Shown in pieces: positions 6,400 through 12,619 of a DNA stretch of 12,619 nucleotides. A model generated the notes under the pieces. That model was not told the origin of the DNA and made no database searches. It saw nothing but the letters and a program-made list of their open reading frames with translations. Each line of letters opens with the position of its first letter. Positions within the stretch are counted from its first letter, which is position 1. Where the stretch lies: assembly GCA_024642325.1 (NCBI GenBank), contig JAHEBI010000025.1:1-12619 (forward strand). Reading direction: 5' to 3'. This DNA comes from Eudoraea sp. (GTDB taxonomy: Bacteria > Bacteroidota > Bacteroidia > Flavobacteriales > Flavobacteriaceae). A program made the translations under genes and the position numbers.

Positions 6400-6987
6400 T
6401 TAGAATAAAAATGACAGGCTAAATATAACCTGATTGGCTCTGGTATCCACCTTGCTTTCGGGTAAAGAGGTAACATTTGTATTTATAAAAGTGGCCAGAT
6501 TTTCGCCAAAACCTGTTTCATAACGTATTTCCAATCCTATTCTTCCCAGATTAATTCCTGCTCCAATATTCAGACCCACCGTAAAATCATTTTCTATGGT
6601 ATCAATGGAGATATCACTGAATTTGCTGTTCAGAATGTATTGAAAAGAAGGGCCTGCAAAAACATTCAAGGGACCAATTATTCTCCAACCTGCTAATACG
6701 GGGATATCCAATTTATCAATCTTAAGGTCACCATCGCTATAAGCGGATTTTGTATGCGTATAAACTACTTCCGGGCGCAGATAATATTTATCGCCTAGTT
6801 TTCCGTAGAACCCTACGTGATAACCCACATTAGCATCCGGATTTTGAATCGCTTCGTTGACATCTTCGAGATAATCCCCATTGGAACTGTAGTTGAGTCC
6901 GGCCTTAATTCCGAATCCTGATTTTTTTTGCGCAAAAGCCGATAGGCAACCTGCGATTAGCAGGAGCATTAAAAGTGTTCTTTTCAT
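6400..6987 (-). CDS. Outer membrane beta-barrel protein (PorT/OMP_b-brl family)
   Basis: 195 residues from the ATG whose complement is at 6985-6987. This start is chosen over one 15 codons upstream because it directly precedes a signal peptide (basic MKR, hydrophobic 4-13, cleavage after AFA-Q20). An alternative reading is a lipoprotein, since LIAGC at 10-14 fits a lipobox. The mature part has alternating beta strands rich in Gly, Tyr and Phe: GFGIKAGLNYS, VGYHVGFYGKLG, YYLRPEVVY, LDIPVLAGWRI, LNVFAGPSFQYIL, FTVGLNIGAGIN, IGLEIRYETGF. The C-terminal FSLSFLF ends in Phe, the usual outer-membrane insertion signal. About eight strands are expected. It lies 51 bp after the transketolase genes on the same strand and could be cotranscribed with them or have its own promoter; no clear box is visible. 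No specific substrate can be given. Confidence 0.85.
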   Translation of the reverse strand: MKRTLLMLLLIAGCLSAFAQKKSGFGIKAGLNYSSNGDYLEDVNEAIQNPDANVGYHVGFYGKLGDKYYLRPEVVYTHTKSAYSDGDLKIDKLDIPVLAGWRIIGPLNVFAGPSFQYILNSKFSDISIDTIENDFTVGLNIGAGINLGRIGLEIRYETGFGENLATFINTNVTSLPESKVDTRANQVIFSLSFLF

Positions 6988-7038
6988 ATTGTTCTTGTTT
7001 AATAAGTTATGTGGGATCTGAAATGATACCACGAATAG

Positions 7039-7995
7039 TTAAACCTTTCTTTTTAACACCCTTAGAACTGCTTTTTCTATGGCTTTATTATTCAAGCCGT
7101 ATTTTTCCATTAATTGATCGGGGGTACCGCTTTCACCAAAGGTATCCTGTGTGGCTATAAATTCCTGGGGTACAGGATAGGTGGTAGTTAAAGTTCTGGC
7201 CACACTTTCTCCAAGTCCGCCCAGAAAATTATGCTCTTCTGCAGTTACAATGGCACGGGTCTTTTTTACGGAATTGATAATGGCTTCTTTGTCCAGTGGT
7301 TTAATGGTATGAATATTAATTACTTCAGCCGAAATACCCTGACTTTCCAGGTTTTCAGCTGCAATAAGTGATTGCCAGACCAAATGTCCTGTAGCCACTA
7401 TGGTAACATCGGTACCTTCATTTAAAAGAATCGCTTTTCCAATCTCAAATTTCTGATCTGCGGGGGTGAAATTGGCAACAGCAGGTCTCCCAAATCTCAA
7501 ATATACCGGTCCCTCATGCTCAGCTATGGCTATGGTGGCAGCTTTTGTCTGATTAAAATCACAGGGGTTAATAACGGTCATTCCGGGTAACATTTTCATC
7601 AAACCTATATCTTCCAGGATCTGGTGTGTGGCACCGTCTTCCCCAAGGGTTAAGCCTGCATGCGAAGCGCATATTTTTACATTCTTGCCGGAATAAGCTA
7701 TGCTCTGTCTGATCTGATCATAAACCCTGCCTGTAGAAAAATTCGCAAAAGTACCTGTAAAAGGTATATATCCTCCGATGGTAAGTCCGGCTGCAATTCC
7801 CATCATATTAGCTTCGGCGATGCCAACCTGAAAAAAACGCTCAGGGTTTTCATCAATAAATTCCTGAATTTTAAGAGAACCTACCAAATCTGCACAGAGA
7901 GCTACAACTTTGGGGTTAGTACGTCCCAGTACAGTCATGCCCGCTCCATAACCACTTCTTGTATCTTTCTTTCCTTGGTCTATATACTTTTTCAT
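7039..7995 (-). CDS. Transketolase, C-terminal subunit (pyrimidine-binding and C-terminal domains)
   Basis: 318 residues. This is the second half of a split transketolase. The pyrimidine-binding domain (about 1-165) contains the catalytic Glu61 in QVGIAEANM, which activates the thiamine diphosphate aminopyrimidine ring, and SHAGLTLGEDGATHQ (111-125), matching the conserved His/GEDG-T-HQ segment of the active site. The C-terminal domain (about 190-318) carries EVINIHTIKPLD and TAEEHNFLGGLGE. Together with the upstream N-terminal subunit it moves two-carbon ketol units between sugar phosphates in the non-oxidative pentose phosphate pathway, which also supplies erythrose-4-phosphate for the shikimate pathway. 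The gene begins 25 bp after the N-terminal subunit gene. A DXP-synthase-like or other pairing is less likely because the partner subunit is adjacent and complete. Confidence 0.93.
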   Translation of the reverse strand: MKKYIDQGKKDTRSGYGAGMTVLGRTNPKVVALCADLVGSLKIQEFIDENPERFFQVGIAEANMMGIAAGLTIGGYIPFTGTFANFSTGRVYDQIRQSIAYSGKNVKICASHAGLTLGEDGATHQILEDIGLMKMLPGMTVINPCDFNQTKAATIAIAEHEGPVYLRFGRPAVANFTPADQKFEIGKAILLNEGTDVTIVATGHLVWQSLIAAENLESQGISAEVINIHTIKPLDKEAIINSVKKTRAIVTAEEHNFLGGLGESVARTLTTTYPVPQEFIATQDTFGESGTPDQLMEKYGLNNKAIEKAVLRVLKRKV

Positions 7996-8020
7996 TAATT
8001 CTTATTTTTTGTATTCAGGA

Positions 8021-8866
8021 TTAATAGTCCCCTAGTGTTTCAGGATTCTGACTTAAGGCAATTTCCAGTTGTTGGTCGTTGGGTGCTTTACCATGCCAGG
8101 CATGTGTATGCATCATAAAATCTACGCCGTTGCCCATAACCGTATCCATAATTATACATACGGGTTTTCCTTTGCCTGTTCTTTTCTTCGCCTCATTAAG
8201 CCCATGGATAACTTCCTCCAGATCATTCCCGTTCTTAATTTCCATGGTATCCCATCCAAAGGCTTCAAACTTTTTCTTTAAGTCACCCATGGGTAAAACA
8301 TCAGATGTGGCACCATCAATTTGTTGCCCGTTATGATCAATTGTGGCTATTATGTTATCAACCTTATTTCCTGCCGCATACATAATTGCTTCCCAGTTCT
8401 GACCTTCTTGCAATTCCCCATCTCCATGCAGACTGTATATGAGATGTTTATCCTTATTTAATTTTTTAGCCAATGCCGCTCCTATAGCGACAGACATGCC
8501 CTGTCCTAAAGACCCTGATGCTATTCGCACTCCGGGTAGCCCTTCATGTGTCGCAGGATGGCCTTGCAACCTGGAATTCAATAAACGAAATGTTTGTAAT
8601 TCTTCAACCGGAAAGTAACCATGTCGCGCGAGTACGCTGTAATAAAGGGGGGAAATATGCCCGTTGGATAAAAAGAACAGATCTTCATCAAGGCCATTCA
8701 TATCAAAACCTTCTTTCAGTTCCATAATCTCATTATACAACGCTACCATAAACTCCGTACATCCCAGAGAACCCCCGGGATGCCCCGAATTTACTTTATG
8801 TACCATTCGCACAATGTCCCGGCGAACTTGTGTAACAAGGTCTTGTAATTCCTTTAAATCTGACAT
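8021..8866 (-). CDS. Transketolase, N-terminal subunit (thiamine diphosphate-binding)
   Basis: 281 residues. The thiamine-pyrophosphate-binding domain is complete: SGHPGG (27-32, catalytic-site His29), SNGH (67-70), QGHPATH (101-107), and the GDG motif at 148-150 leading to IDHNGQQ (176-182) for Mg2+ and diphosphate. It lacks the second and third domains of a full-length transketolase (about 660 residues), which are supplied by the next gene. Transcription probably begins at the promoter 8889-8919; the start ATG is preceded by TAAA-rich sequence without a Shine-Dalgarno. It is divergent from tgt. Both genes carry all catalytic motifs expected for their half, so the split is a functional arrangement and not a frameshift: there is a stop, 25 bp of spacer and a new start. 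Confidence 0.93.
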   Translation of the reverse strand: MSDLKELQDLVTQVRRDIVRMVHKVNSGHPGGSLGCTEFMVALYNEIMELKEGFDMNGLDEDLFFLSNGHISPLYYSVLARHGYFPVEELQTFRLLNSRLQGHPATHEGLPGVRIASGSLGQGMSVAIGAALAKKLNKDKHLIYSLHGDGELQEGQNWEAIMYAAGNKVDNIIATIDHNGQQIDGATSDVLPMGDLKKKFEAFGWDTMEIKNGNDLEEVIHGLNEAKKRTGKGKPVCIIMDTVMGNGVDFMMHTHAWHGKAPNDQQLEIALSQNPETLGDY

Positions 8867-8888
8867 TTTATTTTGGTTTTATCAGGGT

Positions 8889-8919
8889 CAAATGTAATGG
8901 CAAACTTTTGCCTGCACAA
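8889..8919 (-). promoter_or_regulatory. Promoter of the transketolase genes with an internal palindrome
   Basis: On the minus strand TTG (8917-8919), a 20-bp spacer and TACATTTG (8889-8896, full TAnnTTTG match) form a Bacteroidota promoter; transcription would start near 8882, about 16 nt before the ATG. The spacer contains a palindrome, GGCAAA-CT-TTTGCC (8899-8912), which could be an operator; no regulator is identified. Confidence 0.5.
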
Positions 8920-9002
8920 GAGGAGTTATAATATTTTATTAACGTTTGAGCGCTTCACATAACTTTATTTTTTTGTTAAGTATTTTATGCAACTCAGTTG
9001 AG

Positions 9003-9010
9003 TATATTTG
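9003..9010 (+). promoter_or_regulatory. Probable -7 box of the tgt promoter
   Basis: TATATTTG is a full TAnnTTTG match, 16 bp before the TTG start of tgt, which would leave a leader of only about 10 nt. No -33 element lies at the normal distance: the nearest TTTTG ends at 8975, 27 bp away. Two overlapping short palindromes sit in the would-be spacer: CAACT-C-AGTTG (8990-9000) and ACTCA-GT-TGAGT (8992-9003). Confidence 0.45.
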
Positions 9011-9026
9011 CCAATGAAATCTTGCT

Positions 9027-10157
9027 TTGAAGTTTAAATTAGAACATACAGATTCAGGAACAGCCGCCCGTGCCGGAGAAATAATTACGGATCATGGTGT
9101 AATCAGGACTCCAATATTTATGCCTGTTGGAACCGCAGCATCAGTAAAAGGGGTACACCAGAGAGAACTTCGCGATGAAATTGATCCGGATATTATATTA
9201 AGCAATACCTACCACTTATTCTTAAGGCCAAAAATTTCAATTTTGGAACAGGCCGGGGGACTTCATAAATTTATGGGATGGGATAGAAGTATTCTTACCG
9301 ACAGCGGAGGTTACCAGGTGTATTCGCTTTCAGCCAACAGGAAAATAAAGGAGGAAGGGGTAAAATTCAAATCTCATATTGATGGCTCTTTACATATGTT
9401 TACGCCTGAAAATGTAATGGAAATCCAAAGGTCAATTGGCGCCGATATTATTATGGCTTTTGATGAATGTACGCCCTATCCATGCGATTATAACTATGCA
9501 AAGAAATCTATGCACATGACCCATAGATGGTTGGACAGATGTATAAAACATTTAGATAATTTACCCTATAAATATGGATTTTCCCAGTCGTTTTTTCCTA
9601 TTGTTCAGGGATCTACTTTTAAGGACCTGCGTATTCAGTCTGCGGAGTACATTGCAAATGCCGGGGCGGAAGGGAATGCAATTGGCGGCCTTTCTGTTGG
9701 AGAACCAGCAGAGGAAATGTACGCCATGACAGAGGTGGTGTGTAATATTTTGCCAAGAGATAAACCGCGATATTTAATGGGTGTGGGAACGCCAATTAAT
9801 ATTTTGGAGAATATAGCATTAGGGATAGACATGTTTGATTGTGTGCTGCCTACCAGAAATGCCAGGAACGGAATGCTTTTTACCGCACATGGCACTATTA
9901 ATATTAAGAATAAAAAATGGGAAAATGATTTTTCCTTGATTGATGAGGAGGGTACTACCTTTGTTGATAAAGAATACACCAAAGCATATTTACGACATCT
10001 ATTTGCCGCAAATGAATATTTGGGAAAACAAATTGCCACAATTCACAACCTTGGTTTTTATATGAGGTTAGTTCGGGATGCCAGAAAGCATATTATAGCA
10101 GGTGACTTTTCCAGCTGGAAGGGTATGATGGTACAGCAAATGAATAAGAGGTTATAG
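9027..10157 (+). CDS. tgt: tRNA-guanine transglycosylase (TTG start)
   Basis: 376 residues. It exchanges guanine-34 for a queuosine precursor in tRNAs with GUN anticodons. The TIM-barrel core is complete: ARAGEI and DHGVIRTPIFMPVGT near the start, TDSGGYQV (91-98, general-base Asp92), AFDECTP (144-150), PIVQGS (191-196), GGLSVGEP (220-227), and GIDMFDCVLPTRNARNG (266-282), which holds the nucleophilic Asp and the tRNA-contacting TRNARNG. The start is a TTG: an in-frame TGA lies four codons upstream, the ATG at 9014 is out of frame and ends after seven codons, and the TTG gives the family N-terminus MKF-L. In the C-terminal region the zinc-site cysteines of the usual C-x-C-x2-C pattern are absent; the matching stretch reads DEEGTTFVDKEYTKAYLRH (306-324), although the downstream His340 is kept. 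The LptF/G permease gene starts 2 bp after the stop. Confidence 0.95.
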   Translation: MKFKLEHTDSGTAARAGEIITDHGVIRTPIFMPVGTAASVKGVHQRELRDEIDPDIILSNTYHLFLRPKISILEQAGGLHKFMGWDRSILTDSGGYQVYSLSANRKIKEEGVKFKSHIDGSLHMFTPENVMEIQRSIGADIIMAFDECTPYPCDYNYAKKSMHMTHRWLDRCIKHLDNLPYKYGFSQSFFPIVQGSTFKDLRIQSAEYIANAGAEGNAIGGLSVGEPAEEMYAMTEVVCNILPRDKPRYLMGVGTPINILENIALGIDMFDCVLPTRNARNGMLFTAHGTINIKNKKWENDFSLIDEEGTTFVDKEYTKAYLRHLFAANEYLGKQIATIHNLGFYMRLVRDARKHIIAGDFSSWKGMMVQQMNKRL

Positions 10158-10159
10158 TC

Positions 10160-11239
10160 ATGACAATTATTGACAAATACATATTAAAGCGATATCTGGC
10201 CACTTTTGGAATGATGTTGTTGCTATTTATCCCAATCGGCATTATGCTTAATCTTGCCGAGCAGATAGGTAAGATGATTGACAATGAAGCCCCTCTTAAC
10301 GAAATACTTATCTACTATGTGAACTTTACGATTTATATAGGTAGTCTGTTGTTCCCAATCTTTTTGTTTTTATCCATTATTTTTTTTACTTCCAAATTGG
10401 CCAACAATACTGAAATTGTCGCAATTCTTAGTTCGGGAGTTTCGTATAGCCGGTTTTTAAGGCCGTACTGGATAGGGGCAAGTATTATTGCAGTAATTAT
10501 GTTTTTTATGGGGATGTTCATTGTACCCAATGCCAGTAAGCGTTACAATGAGTTTAAATTTGAATATTTAAAAAGAGGAAATAAGGACAGGGTAACCAGC
10601 AATATTTTTAACCAGCTGAACGAACGTGATTTTATTTACGTAAGTAGTTTTGATCCTGCCAGAAAAATAGGATATAACTTTACTTTTGAGCACTTTAATG
10701 AACAAAATCAACTTGATTATAAGATATCTGCAAGCAATATCCGTTGGGTGCCTAAAGACAGCATATATAGATTAACCTCATATACCAAAAGGAAGATAAA
10801 GGCAAATACTGAGATTGTAGAAACCAAACGAAGGCTGGATACTTTATTTGTCTTTAATATTGAAGATTTAACCCCTGTTTCATATGTGGCTGAGACCAAG
10901 AATTTATTTGAACTCGATGAATTTATAGAGGTTCAGAAAAAGAAAGGGGCATCAAATATTAACACTTACTTTTTGGTAAAATACAGACGGTGGGCACTTC
11001 CCATTACCGCGTTTATTCTTACCGTAATTGGGGTGGCAGTCTCTTCTGTAAAACGAAGAGGTGGAATGGGTGTAAATCTTGCCTTTGGAATTGGGGTTGC
11101 CTTCATTTATATATTTTTTGATAAAGTTTTTGGCACACTGGCCGAGCAATCCGGCTTTTCCCCTTTGCTGGCTGTAATAATTCCGAATCTGGTATTTGGC
11201 TTTTTGGGTTTTTATTTACTTAAAAATGCCAAACGATAA
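10160..11239 (+). CDS. LptF/LptG-family lipopolysaccharide export permease
   Basis: 359 residues, the normal size for LptF/LptG (YjgP/YjgQ family). The topology fits: three membrane segments near 12-34, 58-79 and 104-123, a periplasmic beta-rich region of about 150 residues, and three more segments near 279-297, 304-321 and 334-354. In the family it forms, with a partner permease and the LptB ATPase, the inner-membrane ABC complex that pushes lipopolysaccharide onto the LptA bridge. The second permease and the other Lpt components are not in the window, so LptF and LptG cannot be told apart here. The gene begins 2 bp after tgt and overlaps the next gene by 14 bp, indicating cotranscription and probably coupled translation. 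Confidence 0.92.
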   Translation: MTIIDKYILKRYLATFGMMLLLFIPIGIMLNLAEQIGKMIDNEAPLNEILIYYVNFTIYIGSLLFPIFLFLSIIFFTSKLANNTEIVAILSSGVSYSRFLRPYWIGASIIAVIMFFMGMFIVPNASKRYNEFKFEYLKRGNKDRVTSNIFNQLNERDFIYVSSFDPARKIGYNFTFEHFNEQNQLDYKISASNIRWVPKDSIYRLTSYTKRKIKANTEIVETKRRLDTLFVFNIEDLTPVSYVAETKNLFELDEFIEVQKKKGASNINTYFLVKYRRWALPITAFILTVIGVAVSSVKRRGGMGVNLAFGIGVAFIYIFFDKVFGTLAEQSGFSPLLAVIIPNLVFGFLGFYLLKNAKR

Positions 11240-12137
11240 ATTAAAAAACTACCTGCATCTCCACCTGATTGTATTTATTTGGGGATTTACCGCAGTACTG
11301 GGAAAATTAATTACTATAGATGCCATGCCGTTGGTTTGGTATCGAATGACCATCGCCGCTTCATTAATTTTTGTTTTTATTTTGCTCCGGGGTTATTCCT
11401 TTAAGGTCAGTTCTAAAACTTTTTTAGTGTTGCTGTTGGCCGGTATTATTATAGCATTGCATTGGCTTACATTTTTTAAAGCCATAAAGGTTTCTAATGT
11501 ATCGGTTGCATTGGCCACTATGTCTACAGGTGCCCTGTTTACTTCCTTACTTGAGCCAATTTGGTATGGCAGGAAAATGATATGGTATGAAGTGGTATTT
11601 GGTTTGATGGTGGTTTTTGGATTATACCTCATTTTTAATGTGGATACTGCCTTTAGTTTAGGTATGGGCCTGGCTCTTTTATCGGCACTATTGGGATCTG
11701 TATTTACCTTAATCAATGGACAATTAATTAAAACACATAAGCCGTCAACAATATCTTTTTACGAATTAATGAGCGGCGGATTTTTTATATCGGTGTATTT
11801 GGTAATAAACGGATCCTTTAATAAATCTTTTTTTACGCTTCCGTTTTCCGACTGGTTTTTTGTATTTATACTGGCATCTGTCTGTACGGCATATGCTTTT
11901 ATTGCGGCCATAAAAGTTATGAGATTTATCAGCCCTTATACGGTTATGCTCACCACAAACTTAGAACCGGTTTATGGCATTTTTCTGGCACTTATTGTTT
12001 TTGGTCAAAGCGAAAAAATGAGCCCCGCGTTTTATTTTGGAACCCTTATTATAGTAATCACTATAATTGCAAATGGCATCCTAAAGAATAGGGGGAAATT
12101 AAATGTTTTAAACAGAATAAGAGGCAAGGATACCTGA
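11226..12137 (+). CDS. EamA/DMT-superfamily transporter
   Basis: 303 residues from the ATG at 11226, which overlaps the permease stop by 14 bp; an earlier in-frame start at 11196 would add ten residues and lengthen the overlap, and the shorter form begins like the family (charged start, then LIVFIWGFTAVLGK). The protein has about ten hydrophobic segments in two homologous halves (about 12-136 and 146-285), the standard EamA arrangement, each with a characteristic motif: LEPI (109-112) and NLEPVYG (245-251). It belongs to the drug/metabolite exporters of the inner membrane; the substrate cannot be inferred. The C-terminus has a basic tail. It ends 98 bp before accA with no terminator hairpin between, so some transcripts may run on into accA, although accA also has its own promoter. 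Confidence 0.9.
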   Translation: MPNDKLKNYLHLHLIVFIWGFTAVLGKLITIDAMPLVWYRMTIAASLIFVFILLRGYSFKVSSKTFLVLLLAGIIIALHWLTFFKAIKVSNVSVALATMSTGALFTSLLEPIWYGRKMIWYEVVFGLMVVFGLYLIFNVDTAFSLGMGLALLSALLGSVFTLINGQLIKTHKPSTISFYELMSGGFFISVYLVINGSFNKSFFTLPFSDWFFVFILASVCTAYAFIAAIKVMRFISPYTVMLTTNLEPVYGIFLALIVFGQSEKMSPAFYFGTLIIVITIIANGILKNRGKLNVLNRIRGKDT

Positions 12138-12176
12138 AGTGTTTATTAATTTAATGTATAAGACGTCATAAAATTT

Positions 12177-12184
12177 TATATTTG
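12177..12184 (+). promoter_or_regulatory. Probable -7 box of the accA promoter
   Basis: TATATTTG is a full TAnnTTTG match, 52 bp upstream of the accA ATG, predicting a leader of about 45 nt. No good TTG element is visible at the normal distance upstream; the sequence there is AT-rich and includes GACGTC (12162-12167). Confidence 0.45.
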
Positions 12185-12235
12185 CCTACGCAATCAAACT
12201 AATGCCATCTTCAAAAGTGGCAAAAACTTTTTTTA

Positions 12236-12619
12236 ATGGAATATTTGGAATTTGAACTTCCTATTAAGGAATTGGTAGAACAGTTGGAAAAATGCCAGAT
12301 TATTGGTGAGGAGAGTGAAGTCGATGTTACGGAGACCTGCCGGCAAATTGAAAAAAAATTAGACGAAACAAGGAAGGAGATATATAAAAATCTTACAGCC
12401 TGGCAAAGGGTTCAGCTTTCGAGACATCCCAACAGACCCTATACTTTAGATTATATTAGAGCTATATGTGGCAATACTTTTTTAGAGCTATTTGGTGACA
12501 GGAATGTAAAAGATGACAAAGCCATGATTGGCGGTTTGGGTAAAATTGGAGACCAAAGTTATATGTTTATTGGCCAGCAGAAGGGTTATAATACAAAGAC
12601 CAGGCAGTTCAGGAATTTT
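12236..12619 (+). CDS. accA: Acetyl-CoA carboxylase carboxyltransferase subunit alpha, 3' end cut by window
   Basis: The ATG at 12236 opens a frame of 128 codons that runs off the right edge with no stop. The N-terminal helical segment (MEYLEFELPIKELVEQLEK) is typical of AccA, followed by WQRVQLSRHPNRPYTLDYI (56-74), ELFGDR (84-89) and IGQQKGYNT (112-120), the family's conserved blocks leading into the crotonase-like fold. The subunit transfers the carboxyl group from biotin to acetyl-CoA, giving malonyl-CoA for fatty-acid synthesis, in a complex with AccD. About 190 residues should remain beyond the window for a normal length near 317. A probable -7 box (TATATTTG) lies 52 bp upstream. The start is clear because no other ATG in this frame precedes the family N-terminus. 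Confidence 0.95.
   Translation, partial: MEYLEFELPIKELVEQLEKCQIIGEESEVDVTETCRQIEKKLDETRKEIYKNLTAWQRVQLSRHPNRPYTLDYIRAICGNTFLELFGDRNVKDDKAMIGGLGKIGDQSYMFIGQQKGYNTKTRQFRNF

Noticed and set aside
6988..7032. Earlier start for the outer membrane barrel gene
   Set aside because: The 15 extra residues would precede a complete signal peptide beginning at the ATG complementary to 6985-6987.
7996..8020. Transketolase split as a frameshift or nonsense mutation
   Set aside because: A proper stop, 25-bp spacer and new ATG separate the halves, each half is complete for its domains, and two-gene transketolases are an established arrangement.
1..12619. CRISPR array, insertion sequence, prophage, toxin-antitoxin or secondary-metabolite locus
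   Set aside because: No regularly spaced repeats, no transposase, integrase or phage-like proteins, and nearly all the coding sequence is accounted for by core or envelope genes.

Overview
The window looks like chromosomal DNA of a Bacteroidota member, most likely a Flavobacteriia/Flavobacteriaceae species. The grounds are the AT-rich intergenic DNA, start sites without Shine-Dalgarno sequences, TAnnTTTG-type -7 promoter boxes, a transketolase split into two genes, a Bacteroidota-style Tgt, a BNR-repeat/sortilin-like exported protein, FKBP-type and other lipoproteins, and an outer membrane beta-barrel protein. Most of it is ordinary core genome. I see no transposase, integrase, phage gene, CRISPR array or toxin-antitoxin pair, and no clear novel multi-gene system.

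Layout. (1) Positions 2-2125 (+) hold the 3' part of a large BNR-repeat (Asp-box beta-propeller) protein cut by the left edge. (2) Positions 2126-3347 are the most irregular part. A tRNA-Lys(TTT) gene on the minus strand (3118-3193) has its own promoter and terminator. About 0.94 kb downstream of it lies a second copy of only the tRNA 3' end (2182-2196), again followed by a strong minus-strand terminator. Between the copies sits a 198-aa lipoprotein gene on the plus strand. This is the geometry left by insertion at, or duplication of, a tRNA 3' end. (3) Positions 3348-5304 hold aroK (+), converging with and overlapping a three-gene minus-strand cluster: an HslR-like S4 RNA-binding protein, a TPMT-type methyltransferase and a PyrR-like phosphoribosyltransferase. 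(4) Positions 5383-6333 (+) encode an FKBP-like lipoprotein with a C-terminal calcium-binding repeat tail; it ends at a perfect bidirectional terminator. (5) Positions 6400-8866 (-) hold the two halves of transketolase followed by a small outer membrane beta-barrel protein. (6) Positions 9027-12137 (+) hold tgt (TTG start), an LptF/LptG-family permease and an EamA transporter in tight succession, then a promoter and the 5' part of accA, cut by the right edge.

How the genes work together. aroK (chorismate synthesis), transketolase (non-oxidative pentose phosphate pathway, also the source of erythrose-4-phosphate for the shikimate pathway) and accA (malonyl-CoA for fatty acids) are primary metabolism. 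tgt acts in queuosine modification of tRNA, HslR-like proteins bind ribosomal RNA or stalled 50S subunits, and the LptF/G permease drives lipopolysaccharide export. The rest are envelope proteins. Points for follow-up are the tRNA 3'-end copy, the missing zinc cysteines in Tgt, the palindrome inside the transketolase promoter, the FKBP-calcium-repeat fusion and the unstudied S4/methyltransferase/PRTase cluster.
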